A stretch of DNA of 64,000 nt from Chitinophaga pollutisoli. Its GTDB lineage: Bacteria; Bacteroidota; Bacteroidia; Chitinophagales; Chitinophagaceae. The position numbers were made by a program, and so were the translations under genes. Of the stretch, positions 9,048-17,904 are shown in pieces. The number at the start of each line of letters is the position of its first letter. Position 1 is the stretch's first letter. The stretch lies in contig NZ_CP149822.1 of assembly GCF_038396755.1 (NCBI RefSeq), forward strand, positions 5,858,001-5,922,000, written 5' to 3'. Below the pieces are notes generated by a model. The model was not told where the DNA came from. It searched no databases and worked only from the letters and a program-made list of their open reading frames with translations.

Positions 9048-9947
9048 TTACTTCTTCCTTAATGTCATCAGGATCACCCCCGCAATAACGACCGCCGATC
9101 CCAGGATGGCATGCGGGGCAAGTGTTTCTTTGAGGAACACCCAGCCCAGGATCACCGCCACCACCGGGTTTACATAGGCATACGTCGCCGAAACCTGCGG
9201 CGGGGCGTTGTTTACCAGCCAGCTGAAGGCCGTATAGCCCACCAGCGAGCCGAAGACCACCAGGTAGCCGATGGCCAGCCAGGTGCGGGTCGTCATCTCC
9301 CCCACTTTATGCCAGTCGCCCTGTTCCAGGATTACGCTCATCAGCGCCGTCACCACGATGCCCGACAGCATTTGAATGGCGGATGAAGTGAGCTGGGGCG
9401 GCGTTTCCAGCCGCGGGCTCAGCAGCGAGCCCAGCGCCCAGGAGATGGAGCCTGCCGTCAAAACCGCTACGGGCCACAGCGGATAAGTGCGTACCACGTT
9501 GTCGGGGTGCATGAGGTAAAAAGGATCGAAAATGCAGAAAAGCCCGGCGAACCCCATAACCAGGCCCCATAATGTCAGGGTGGATGGCCTTTTTTTACTG
9601 AAAAACAGCCAGTCGAGCCCGATAAACCACGCGGGCAATGCCGCGATGAACAGCGCCACGAGGCTTGAGGGCATGTACACCAGGGCGAAAGCGACCGTAC
9701 TGTTTCCGATCCCGATCAGGAGTATGCCCAGGATGGAAGCGTTTTTCAACTCTTCGCGGCTGGGCCGGTGCTTTTCCACCGCATACCCGATCCCGAGCAT
9801 GAGGCTGCCGGCCAGTATGAAGCGGAGGACGGATAACAAAAATGGCGGAAGTACTTCCGTGGCGATTTTCACACCCAGGTAGGTGGAGCCCCAGAGGATG
9901 TATACGAGCCCTAATGCCAGGAACATCCTGGAACGTTGTTGTTGCAT
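9048..9947 (-). CDS. EamA/DMT-superfamily transporter (YedA-like)
   Basis: The 299-residue product has ten hydrophobic segments in two EamA repeats. The first repeat opens with LALGLVYILWGSTYLGVKIA and the second ends with TYAYVNPVVAVILGWVFLKE, both typical of drug/metabolite exporters. Substrates in this group include amino acids and nucleosides; none can be named from sequence. It ends directly against the MgtC-family gene and has its own promoter overlapping the end of the upstream GT-C gene. Confidence 0.88.
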   Translation of the reverse strand: MQQQRSRMFLALGLVYILWGSTYLGVKIATEVLPPFLLSVLRFILAGSLMLGIGYAVEKHRPSREELKNASILGILLIGIGNSTVAFALVYMPSSLVALFIAALPAWFIGLDWLFFSKKRPSTLTLWGLVMGFAGLFCIFDPFYLMHPDNVVRTYPLWPVAVLTAGSISWALGSLLSPRLETPPQLTSSAIQMLSGIVVTALMSVILEQGDWHKVGEMTTRTWLAIGYLVVFGSLVGYTAFSWLVNNAPPQVSATYAYVNPVVAVILGWVFLKETLAPHAILGSAVVIAGVILMTLRKK

Positions 9948-9975
9948 GGTTTTTCTTTTCCGGCGGTGCCGGGTG

Positions 9976-10006
9976 CAAAGCTACGCTTCCCGGATCACCT
10001 TACAAA
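9976..10006 (-). promoter_or_regulatory. Bacteroidota-type promoter of the EamA transporter
   Basis: On the minus strand TTTG (10006-10003) and TAGCTTTG (9983-9976) are separated by 19 bases, the expected spacing. The -33 part lies within the last codons of the upstream gene. Confidence 0.6.
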
Positions 10007-11614
10007 TACCTCGATATACGCGTTCGTGGGCCGGCGCGGCGCATGGAACGAGTCGATCTGGCGGTAATTGCGTTTCAGCTCTTCGCGCAACGCCCAGGGA
10101 AAGAAGTTGTTGAGCGTGGGCGCGTATTCATATAAGACCAGGTCGTAGTGTTTGGAGCGGATTTTTTCGGTATACGCCGCGAGCTGCCGGTTGAACATCC
10201 CCACGCCCAGGTGGTGCCACATCGGGATATCCATGCCTGTTTCCTGCGTATAGCCAATGGCGTGGTCGAGCGGGGTGAGCTCGGTAAGGTTGAGCACTTT
10301 GGCGTTTTTCCCTTTCTTCACTTCCGGCAGGGCCATGATCCGGTCGATCCCCGCTACGGTGGAGGGCGGCATGTACACTTTGTGGAATTCGGGGAGGGAA
10401 GAGAAGGTCCACTCGCTGGTAGGGACGTCAGTTGTATCCAGGTTCACCATGAAGTTATGCCGGTTCACGACGTTTTCCGCGCCGGGAACTACGGCGGCCG
10501 TAGCCGGCGGGTTCAGGTGCGACAGGATGCGGGCGATGTATTTGTAATAGGAAGCCGACCACCAGAGCAATACCGCCGCGGCGGCAACGATAAACGGTTT
10601 GAGGTTTTCGAGCCGGATGGCGGTGAGGCTGCAGATGCGGGTGAGAATGAACGCGATGGCGAACGCGTGGAAGAAGATGTTGTTATCCGGCGGCGTGTAG
10701 CTGGTAACCTGGAACAGCGCGGCTTCGGTGAGGATGCCGATCGTCAGCAGCAGGAACAGCATAAGGCCGCGGTTGTTCCACAATTCGCGGGGCTTTTTCA
10801 GCTCGGGCAGCATGAGGATCACGATGATGGCGAAATAGAATTTCAGCCATTGGGATTCTATCAGCAGTACGTCGAAGATATCCATGAGCGATAGCCGCGA
10901 CGAATGCGGCGGCTGCCCGTGGTTGAACCAGTATCCGAAACCATATTGCGCCGCGGGAACGATGAAAAGGCAGGCTACCAGCAGGTAACTGCCCATAAAC
11001 CCGGCCAGCTCCTGCCAGCGGCGGGCGTTGAGGCTATGATATCCCAGGATCGCCAGGGCAAGCAGTAGGGCCAGTCCGCCGCCGTCCTGCTTCGTGAAGA
11101 AGCTGAGGAACGTGAAAGCCCCCGCGAAAAAGAGCGCGGGCCACTTCCAGCGGCCCTCTCCAAGCCCGCGGAACAGGAACGCCAGCCCCACAAGCTGGTA
11201 AATGATCACGGTATTATTGTACCAGGGCCAGAAATTCACGAAAGAATAAGATAAAACGAACACCAGTACCGACAGCAACCTCACGCCCGGGGCCACACGC
11301 ATCTGCTGCAGGATGTACCGGAAACTGAGCCCGCCCACGATGTTGAGGAAAATCTGCGCCTTCACCAGCGAGATCAGCTGCGGCCCGAACAACTTGAAAA
11401 ACATGGCCGGAACGAGCCAATACCCATATCCCAACGGCAATCCGAAGTCTTTATAAGGCACCTGCCCTTCCGACAAACGGTACGCCCCTTCCCAGGAAAG
11501 GAAAATATTGACACGGTATGGAAATGTGGCGAAAAGCGGAACTAGTGCCAGTCCAACAATCAGTAAACATTCTAAAACCATTGCCCGGCGCGGGGTCAGG
11601 AAGGGATTGGACAT
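9995..11614 (-). CDS. Multi-pass membrane glycosyltransferase-like protein (GT-C type), candidate arabinosyltransferase
   Basis: The 539-residue product has about eleven membrane helices and a soluble C-terminal domain of about 140 residues. After the first helix lies the periplasmic loop FLSWEGAYRLSEGQVPYKDF, a pattern common in GT-C enzymes that use polyprenyl-phosphate sugars, where an acidic residue in this loop is catalytic. The gene diverges from a cassette that resembles polyprenyl-phosphoryl-arabinose synthesis, as mycobacterial arabinosyltransferase genes neighbour dprE1/dprE2. The role as the transferase using that donor is inferred from context. I start at ATG 11614 (MSNPFLTPRRAMVLE); an upstream in-frame ATG at 11698 runs into the promoter region. 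Confidence 0.7.
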   Translation of the reverse strand: MSNPFLTPRRAMVLECLLIVGLALVPLFATFPYRVNIFLSWEGAYRLSEGQVPYKDFGLPLGYGYWLVPAMFFKLFGPQLISLVKAQIFLNIVGGLSFRYILQQMRVAPGVRLLSVLVFVLSYSFVNFWPWYNNTVIIYQLVGLAFLFRGLGEGRWKWPALFFAGAFTFLSFFTKQDGGGLALLLALAILGYHSLNARRWQELAGFMGSYLLVACLFIVPAAQYGFGYWFNHGQPPHSSRLSLMDIFDVLLIESQWLKFYFAIIVILMLPELKKPRELWNNRGLMLFLLLTIGILTEAALFQVTSYTPPDNNIFFHAFAIAFILTRICSLTAIRLENLKPFIVAAAAVLLWWSASYYKYIARILSHLNPPATAAVVPGAENVVNRHNFMVNLDTTDVPTSEWTFSSLPEFHKVYMPPSTVAGIDRIMALPEVKKGKNAKVLNLTELTPLDHAIGYTQETGMDIPMWHHLGVGMFNRQLAAYTEKIRSKHYDLVLYEYAPTLNNFFPWALREELKRNYRQIDSFHAPRRPTNAYIEVFVR

Positions 11615-11670
11615 GTTGGGGAAGTATTTCTGGGTAAAGGTAATATTTGCGGAATACAAATTTAAGGTGC

Positions 11671-11678
11671 CAAAGGTA
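11671..11678 (-). promoter_or_regulatory. Putative -7 element of the GT-C gene
   Basis: TACCTTTG on the minus strand fits TAnnTTTG and would give a leader of about 54 bases to the ATG at 11614. Confidence 0.35.
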
Positions 11679-11715
11679 GCACAATTCCTGATAAACATTG
11701 TATTTTGCGCCTTAA

Positions 11716-12615
11716 TTGTCTATCCCCGTGCAATACTTAAAACTACTGCGTCCGAAACACTGGGCCAAAAACCTCTTCCTTTTTATCCCCCTCTTCTTTG
11801 CAGGTGAGATATTTCAAATGGAAAAGCTCAAGATACTGGGCCTGGCCTTCGTTTGTTTTTCCCTCGTTGCCAGCAGTATCTATGTCATTAACGACTATAT
11901 GGATATCGAGGCCGACAGGGCGCACCCGAAGAAAAAGAGCCGTCCCCTCGCCTCCGGCGCCGTATCGCCTTCGGCGGGGCTGGCCGTTTTCGTGCTCACG
12001 GTGCTCCTCGGGTTCGGGCTGGCCTACTTCATCAGCTACAAGTTCATGTTCGTGCTGGGCATTTACTTCCTGCTGAACCTCGGCTATTCCTTCGGCCTCA
12101 AAAACATTTCCATCCTCGACATCCTCATCCTCGCCTCCGGCTTCGTGCTGCGCGTGAAGGCAGGCGGCGTGGCCGGCGATGTGGCCATTTCCGAATGGCT
12201 GAATATCATGGTGTTTCTGCTGGCCGTGTTTATGGCCTTCGCCAAACGGCGCGACGATGTGCTGCACAAGCTCGAATCGGGGAAAGATCTCCGGAAAGCG
12301 TCCAAAGGATATAACCTTGACTTCCTGAACGCCTCCCTGGCGCTCGTTTCGGCGGTGATCATCGTGGCGTACCTCATGTATACCATGGCGCCCGAAACCA
12401 TGGCGCACTTCAACACCTACCGCCTCTACTATACCAGCATTTTTGTTATTGCCGGATTATTGCGATATTTGCAAATAACTTATGTCGACAACGACACAGG
12501 TTCTCCCACCAAAATCCTATACAAAGACCGCTTTATTCAATTAACCATTCTCCTGTGGATTCTAAGCTTTTATGTGATCATTTATTTACCGACGAATAAA
12601 AGTTTTTTTGAATAA
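11716..12615 (+). CDS. UbiA-family 5-phosphoribose polyprenyl-phosphate transferase (DPPR synthase-like)
   Basis: The 299-residue membrane protein opens LKLLRPKHWAKNLFLFIPL and carries the prenyltransferase motif NDYMDIEADRAHPKKKSRPLA and, later, FAKRRDDVLHKLESG, both characteristic of decaprenyl-phosphate phosphoribosyltransferases such as Rv3806c. The family transfers 5-phosphoribose from PRPP to polyprenyl phosphate. The start is TTG at 11716 (no ATG fits) or GTG at 11728. Its TAA overlaps the ATG of the DprE1-like gene (TAATG), so the two are translationally coupled. The next three genes supply the phosphatase and epimerase steps expected after this reaction. Confidence 0.88.
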   Translation: MSIPVQYLKLLRPKHWAKNLFLFIPLFFAGEIFQMEKLKILGLAFVCFSLVASSIYVINDYMDIEADRAHPKKKSRPLASGAVSPSAGLAVFVLTVLLGFGLAYFISYKFMFVLGIYFLLNLGYSFGLKNISILDILILASGFVLRVKAGGVAGDVAISEWLNIMVFLLAVFMAFAKRRDDVLHKLESGKDLRKASKGYNLDFLNASLALVSAVIIVAYLMYTMAPETMAHFNTYRLYYTSIFVIAGLLRYLQITYVDNDTGSPTKILYKDRFIQLTILLWILSFYVIIYLPTNKSFFE

Positions 12616-13946
12616 TGCGAAAAAACATAGCAAACTGGGGCAATTATCCGGTACTGGATTGTGAAGAAGTATCCTTCTCCATGGAGGAACAGCTTGCGCA
12701 ATACGTGGATGCCCATGATAACGTGATCGCCCGGGGCAATGGCCGTTGTTACGGCGACGCCTCGCTGGGCGAGCATAGTATTTCCACCCTGCGCTACGAC
12801 AAGGCGCTGCAGTTCGACGAGCAGCAGGGGATTTTCGAATGCCAGTCGGGCCTCACGCTCGACCAGATCCTCGATATCATCGTACCGCGCGGATGGTTCC
12901 TGCCCGTTACCCCCGGCACCAAGTTCATCACCATCGGCGGCGCCGTAGCTTCCGACGTGCATGGCAAGAACCACCATTCCGAAGGTTCCTTCAGCAATCA
13001 TATCATTTCGATGAATGTGCTCACCGGCAAAGGCCCCGTAACCTGTTCTCCCGAAACGGAGCCCGATTTGTTCTGGGCCACCTGCGGCGGGATGGGGCTT
13101 ACCGGCGTGATCACCACCGTTACCTTCCGGTTGAAGAAAATCGAAACGGCGTATATCCGGCAAAAGCAGATCAAGGCGAAAAACCTGGACGAGGTGCTGC
13201 AGTTGTTCGAAGAACATAAACATTACACCTACTCCATGGCCTGGATCGATTGCCTGCAAAAGGGTGATTCCTTTGGCCGAAGCATCCTCATCACAGGCGA
13301 GCACGCCACGCTGGAACAGCTACCCGCCAAAGCCGCGCAGGCGCCGCTCACGCTGCCGAAGAAAATGAAGCTGACCCTGCCGTTCAATCTGCCGGGGTTC
13401 GTGCTGAACAACTTCACCGTCAAACTTTTCAACGCGCTGTACTATGCCAAGAATACTAAGCGCGTGATCGAGAATACGGTGCCTTACGAACCCTTCTTCT
13501 ATCCGCTCGACGCCATCCTGCATTGGAACCGCGGGTATGGGAAAGACGGATTCGTGCAGTACCAGTTTGTATTGCCGATGGATAAGAAAGACGGGCTGGT
13601 GGCGATTCTGCAAAAGATCAGCGATAAAGGCTGGGGCTCCTTCCTGGCGGTGCTGAAAACTTTCGGGCCGCAGGACGATCTCATCTCATTCCCCATGGAA
13701 GGATATACGCTGGCGCTGGACTTCCCGGTGCGGGACGGGCTTTTCCCCTTCCTCGATGAGCTGGATGCACTGGTGCTGCAATACGGCGGCCGTTTGTACC
13801 TGACGAAAGACGCGCGGATGAAGGAAAGTGTTTTCTGGGACAGTTACCCCAACGCGCAGCGGTTCCACCAGATCGTGAAGGAATGGAACCCGAACGGGAA
13901 ATTCCGTTCCGCGCAATCCGACAGACTTAACATTCAATTCGCTTAA
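12615..13946 (+). CDS. DprE1-like FAD-dependent polyprenyl-phosphoryl-ribose oxidase
   Basis: The 443-residue product has a PCMH-type FAD domain (IARGNGRCYGDASLG near residue 40, VTPGTKFITIGGAVASDVHGKNHH near residue 105) and a cap domain, ending KFRSAQSDRLNI as in DprE1/alditol-oxidase relatives. DprE1 oxidises polyprenyl-phosphoryl-ribose at C2 to the keto form, the first half of epimerisation to arabinose. The HGKNHH motif matches the DprE1 subgroup rather than sugar-lactone oxidases. No N-terminal signal is seen. Neighbours on both sides (UbiA, SDR) support the pathway. Substrate identity is inferred. Confidence 0.88.
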   Translation: MRKNIANWGNYPVLDCEEVSFSMEEQLAQYVDAHDNVIARGNGRCYGDASLGEHSISTLRYDKALQFDEQQGIFECQSGLTLDQILDIIVPRGWFLPVTPGTKFITIGGAVASDVHGKNHHSEGSFSNHIISMNVLTGKGPVTCSPETEPDLFWATCGGMGLTGVITTVTFRLKKIETAYIRQKQIKAKNLDEVLQLFEEHKHYTYSMAWIDCLQKGDSFGRSILITGEHATLEQLPAKAAQAPLTLPKKMKLTLPFNLPGFVLNNFTVKLFNALYYAKNTKRVIENTVPYEPFFYPLDAILHWNRGYGKDGFVQYQFVLPMDKKDGLVAILQKISDKGWGSFLAVLKTFGPQDDLISFPMEGYTLALDFPVRDGLFPFLDELDALVLQYGGRLYLTKDARMKESVFWDSYPNAQRFHQIVKEWNPNGKFRSAQSDRLNIQFA

Positions 13947-13983
13947 AAAATACCCCGGGCCTTTGCCGGCCCAACCGAATGAT

Positions 13984-14715
13984 ATGCCTACTGTTCTCAT
14001 TCTGGGCGCCGGATCCGATATGGCCGTAGCCCTTGCCCGCCGCTATGCCGCCGCCGGCCACACCCTGCAACTGGCAGCCCGTAACCCCGGCCAGCTGCGG
14101 TCCCTGGAACAAGACCTGCGCATCCGCCACCGGATCGCGGCTACCGTGCACGCTTTCGACGCGCTCGATTTTGATTCCCACGCCGCTTTCTATCAATCCC
14201 TCCCCACTCCGCCCGATATCGTCATCTGTGTTTTCGGTTACCTGGGCAGCCAGGAAAAAGGGCAGGCCGACTGGAAGGAAGCGTCCCGGATTTTGCATAC
14301 TAACTTTACCGGCGCGGTTTCTATCTTAAATATCGTGGCGGAAGACATGGCTTCCCGCGGCAAAGGGACGATCATCGGCATCAGTTCCGTAGCCGGCGAC
14401 CGCGGCCGGATGAGCAATTATCTCTACGGCAGCGCCAAGGCAGGTTTCACGGCGTATCTTTCCGGCCTGCGCAACCGCCTCTGGCATAGCGGCGCGCATG
14501 TAATGACGGTGGAGCCGGGTTTTGTGGCCACGCAGATGACCCAGCACCTGAAACTCCCGCCCTTGCTCACGGCGCAGCCCGACCAGGTGGCGGCTGATAT
14601 TTTCAAAGCGGCGGAGAACAAAAAGAATGTGTTGTATACCAAATGGTTCTGGAAATATATCATGTTGATCATCAAAAACGTTCCTGAGCCTATTTTCAAA
14701 AAGAAAAAACTGTGA
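13984..14715 (+). CDS. DprE2-like short-chain dehydrogenase
   Basis: The 243-residue SDR has the nucleotide-binding front VLILGAGSDMAVALARRYA, the active-site tyrosine motif YLYGSAKAGFTAYLSG and the serine in GISSVAGDRGR, so the catalytic Ser-Tyr-Lys set is complete. In mycobacteria DprE2 reduces the 2-keto intermediate from DprE1 to polyprenyl-phosphoryl-arabinose. I chose the ATG at 13984 (MPTVLILGAG), which starts directly before the Rossmann strand; the upstream TTG at 13963 is possible. Its TGA overlaps the GTG start of the HAD gene. Confidence 0.87.
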   Translation: MPTVLILGAGSDMAVALARRYAAAGHTLQLAARNPGQLRSLEQDLRIRHRIAATVHAFDALDFDSHAAFYQSLPTPPDIVICVFGYLGSQEKGQADWKEASRILHTNFTGAVSILNIVAEDMASRGKGTIIGISSVAGDRGRMSNYLYGSAKAGFTAYLSGLRNRLWHSGAHVMTVEPGFVATQMTQHLKLPPLLTAQPDQVAADIFKAAENKKNVLYTKWFWKYIMLIIKNVPEPIFKKKKL

Positions 14716-15305
14716 AGCAAGCGATCGCCTTTTTCGATTTCGATGGTACCATTACCCGTAACGACACCCTTTTTGAGATCATCCGGTTTCAGAAGGGAGC
14801 CGTGGCGCTGTATGCGGGAATGGCGGTGCTGTCGCCCCTGCTGGTCATGTTCAAACTGAAGATGATCAGCAACCAGCGGATGAAGGAGATTGTTTTGCGG
14901 TTTTTCTTTAAAAACACGCCTTTGGCGGAATTCCAGGATAGATGTGACGCCTTCTGCCGGGATCGCCTACCCTCCCTGTTGCGCCCCCGCGCCGTGAATG
15001 CCATCGCCTGGCACCAGTCGGAAGGGCATACCGTATATATTGTCACTGCATCCGCAGAAAACTGGGTGCGCCCCTGGGCGGAAACCCTCGGCGTGCCGGT
15101 GCTGGGATCGCGCCTGCGGGTCGAAAACGGGCGGGTTACCGGGTTGCTGGAAGGCAAAAACTGCAACGGCGACGAAAAGGTCTGCCGGATCCGGGAGGCC
15201 GTGAAACTGACGCCCTACCAGGCGATTTACGCTTATGGCGACAGCAGCGGCGACAAGGAAATGCTGGACCTCGCCCAGCACAAGGGATTCCGGGAATTTG
15301 AATAA
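14712..15305 (+). CDS. HAD-superfamily IB phosphatase
   Basis: The 197-residue product has all HAD motifs: FFDFDGTITRNDT (motif I, nucleophile Asp), IVTAS (II) and YGDSSGDKEML (IV), with a helical cap between. HAD-IB enzymes are phosphoserine-phosphatase-like. In this operon the expected missing step is removal of the 5-phosphate from polyprenyl-phosphoryl-5-phosphoribose, done in mycobacteria by an unrelated PAP2-type protein (Rv3807c); this HAD enzyme is a natural candidate for the same step. The start is GTG at 14712, overlapping the DprE2-like stop as GTGA, which argues for coupled translation. Confidence 0.85.
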   Translation: MKQAIAFFDFDGTITRNDTLFEIIRFQKGAVALYAGMAVLSPLLVMFKLKMISNQRMKEIVLRFFFKNTPLAEFQDRCDAFCRDRLPSLLRPRAVNAIAWHQSEGHTVYIVTASAENWVRPWAETLGVPVLGSRLRVENGRVTGLLEGKNCNGDEKVCRIREAVKLTPYQAIYAYGDSSGDKEMLDLAQHKGFREFE

Positions 15306-15365
15306 TCATACAATATTTGCCGCCCCCGGCCGTCTTCACCATCAGGAAATAGTTAATTTCATAGT

Positions 15366-17137
15366 ATGGAGGAACAGCAAAAGCGTGCAAAGCTCTCATT
15401 TGAAGGCATCCGGAAGGCATCCCGATTATACCAATACGCCAAACCTTACCGCTGGCAATTCGCTGTGGGGCTGGTCATGCTTCTTTTATCGAGCGCCACC
15501 AGCCTGGCATTCCCCAAATTGCTGGGCGATCTCATCAACGTAGGCCAGGCCGGGGAGCTGCACCTTCATATCAACCGCATCGGGCTGATGCTGGTGGCCG
15601 TTCTCGCCCTTCAATCCATTTTTTCCTTTTTCCGTATACAGATTTTCGTTTCCGTAACGGAAAAAACCGTGGCCGCCTTGCGGCAAGCCACCTACGCGCA
15701 CCTTATCCGCCTGCCCATGAAATTTTTCTCGGAAAGGCGCGTCGGGGAGCTGAACAGCCGTATTTCCTCGGATATTTCCCAATTGCAGGATCTTTTCACC
15801 ACCACGCTGGCGGAGTTTCTCCGGCAGGTGCTCACCATCGTGGGCGGTATCGTGCTGCTGGCGTATACTTCCTGGAAGCTGACGCTGTTCATGCTGGCCA
15901 TCCTCCCGGCCATTTGCATTCTGGCGGTGGTATTCGGCAAGTTCATCCGCCGTTTCAGCAAGCAGGTGCAGGGGCAGATTGCGGATTCTAATACGATCGT
16001 GGAAGAAACGCTGCAGGGTATTTACAACGTGAAAGCCTTCGCCAACGAATACTTCGAAATCGGCCGCTACCGCGCCAAAACCAATGAGGTCGTGAAAACC
16101 GGGATCAAATCGGGCATGTACCAGGGAATGTTCGTGTCGTTCCTCATCTTCGGGCTCTTCGGCGCCATGGTGGCCGTTATCTGGAAGGGCGTCCTCATGA
16201 TCGGGCCGGATTTCCCCGTAGGCAGCTTATTTTCCTTCGTGTTGTATTCCGGTTTTATCGGCGGATCGATATCCGGCCTGGCGGAGATCTTCACCCGCGT
16301 CCAGCGTGCGCTCGGCGCTTCTGAGCACCTGCTGGAAATCCTCGACGAACCGGAGGAAGATATCCGGCTCCTCCCTCCCGCCGCCCGCCAGCCGCACTTC
16401 CGCGGCGAAATCCGCTTCCAGCACGTCGGGTTCCAATATCCTTCGAGAAAAGACATACCCGTACTGAGCGACGTCAGCTTCCACGCCGAGCCCGGCTGGC
16501 AGGTGGCCCTCGTGGGGCCGAGCGGCGCGGGCAAATCCACCATCGTCAACCTGCTGCTGCGCTTTTACGACCCCGCGGCCGGACATATCTACATCGACGG
16601 CCAGGACACCCGCGAATACGACCTTTCCCTCCTCCGCTCCCAGATGGCCGTGGTGCCGCAGGACGTGTTCCTGTTCGGGGGCACCATCCGCGAAAACATC
16701 GCCTACGGCGACCCCTCCGCCACCGAATCCGCCATCATGGAAGCCGCGCGCCAGGCTAACGCCTGGGAATTCATCCGCCAGTTCCCCGAAGGCCTCGATA
16801 CCATCGTGGGCGAACGCGGCGTACAGCTCTCGGGGGGCAGCGCCAGCGCATCGCCATTGCCCGCGCTGTGCTGAAGAACCCCCGCATCCTCATCCTCGAC
16901 GAAGCCACCTCCGCCCTCGATTCCGAATCGGAGAAACTCGTGCAGGAAGCGCTCGAAAAACTCATGGAAGGCCGAACCTCCATCGTCATCGCCCACCGCC
17001 TGAGCACCGTGCGCCGGGCCGATATGATCCTGGTGCTCGACAAAGGCCAGGTGGCCGAGGCCGGCACCCACGAAGAGCTGATGCGCCGTTCGGAAGGGTT
17101 GTACCGCGGCCTCAGCGAACTGCAATTCTCCAATTGA
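15366..17137 (+). pseudogene. ABC exporter (MsbA-like) with a one-base frame break in the signature motif
   Basis: Frame one runs from ATG 15366 (MEEQQKRAKLSFEGIRKASR) through a six-helix export domain and the ATPase Walker A LVGPSGAGKSTIVNLLL to [10 protein letters not shown], then derails. The second frame resumes at about 16838 with [15 protein letters not shown] and holds Walker [17 protein letters not shown] and H-loop IAHRLSTV, ending at 17137. Seven G would be needed at 16832-16837 where six are present. Restoring one G gives an ordinary 590-residue exporter with an intact catalytic Glu. It is either a recent inactivation, a slippage-corrected gene or a base-calling error. It follows the DprE cassette by 60 bases and could export a related lipid-linked product. 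Confidence 0.85.
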
Positions 17138-17138
17138 T

Positions 17139-17894
17139 TTACCCGAACCAGGTGCGGAAAGCGGCGGCTTTGTCTTTGCTCACCGTCACTTCCGGCGCCT
17201 TGCCGGCTTTGAAATGCAGCGTAAGGCGGGAGCTTTCATCTGTTTTGAAACCCGCGAGGAACGCGCGATGGGCAATGAACTGCCGGTTGGCGCGATAGCA
17301 ATGCTGCGGGTCGAGCAGTTCTTCTATCTCATCGAGCGAACGGAAATCCGCCACCCAGTTGCGCCCGTCGGCATGGTGCAGCCGGATCACCTCACTTTTG
17401 GAAAACCCCACGATCTCCGATAACGGGAATACAAACACGTTTTTACCGGATTGCACGGTAAAACTGCTTTTATACCGCGAAGCTTGTTGCTGGTTATGCA
17501 CGAACCGCAACAGTTCCCGGATGTATTGCGGACTGGCGTACTTCTCCCGCAAAGACGCGTATTTGCGGAATGCGGCAGCCAGCTCTTCCCGGTCAACGGG
17601 TTTGAGGAGATAATCGATGCTGTTGACTTTGAAAGCCCGGATCGCGTACTGGTCGTAGGCCGTCGTGAAAATAACGGGGATGGCGGGTTGCAGGTGCGGG
17701 AATAGGTCGAGGCTGATGCCGTCGGACAACTGAATGTCGGCCAATATGAGGTCGGGCATGGGGTCGAGCTTCCACAGCGCTTCGCGGAGGCTGGCCACCG
17801 GGCCGGTGATCTCCCATTCCGGTTCAAGTGCGCGGACCAGCTGGATGAGGTGCGCGGCTACGAGGGGCTCGTCTTCCAAAATCAATACATTCAT
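17139..17894 (-). CDS. LytTR-family response regulator
   Basis: The 251-residue product has a receiver domain (MNVLILEDEPLVAAHLI; phospho-acceptor Asp in LILADIQLSDG; FTTAYDQYAIRAF; LLKPVDREE) and a C-terminal LytTR DNA-binding domain (about residues 145-245: SGKNVFVFPLSEIVGFSKSE, then CYRANRQFIAH). LytTR domains bind short direct repeats upstream of targets. The start at 17894 is directly before the receiver strand; the frame is open 17 codons upstream but overlaps the kinase. It lies 10 bases after the histidine kinase gene, so both form one operon. Confidence 0.92.
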   Translation of the reverse strand: MNVLILEDEPLVAAHLIQLVRALEPEWEITGPVASLREALWKLDPMPDLILADIQLSDGISLDLFPHLQPAIPVIFTTAYDQYAIRAFKVNSIDYLLKPVDREELAAAFRKYASLREKYASPQYIRELLRFVHNQQQASRYKSSFTVQSGKNVFVFPLSEIVGFSKSEVIRLHHADGRNWVADFRSLDEIEELLDPQHCYRANRQFIAHRAFLAGFKTDESSRLTLHFKAGKAPEVTVSKDKAAAFRTWFG

Positions 17895-17904
17895 CTTTCC
17901 GTTA

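Noticed and set aside
11700..11715. TATTTTGC as a promoter box for the UbiA-type gene
   Set aside because: One base short of TAnnTTTG spacing and too close to the TTG start; not called.
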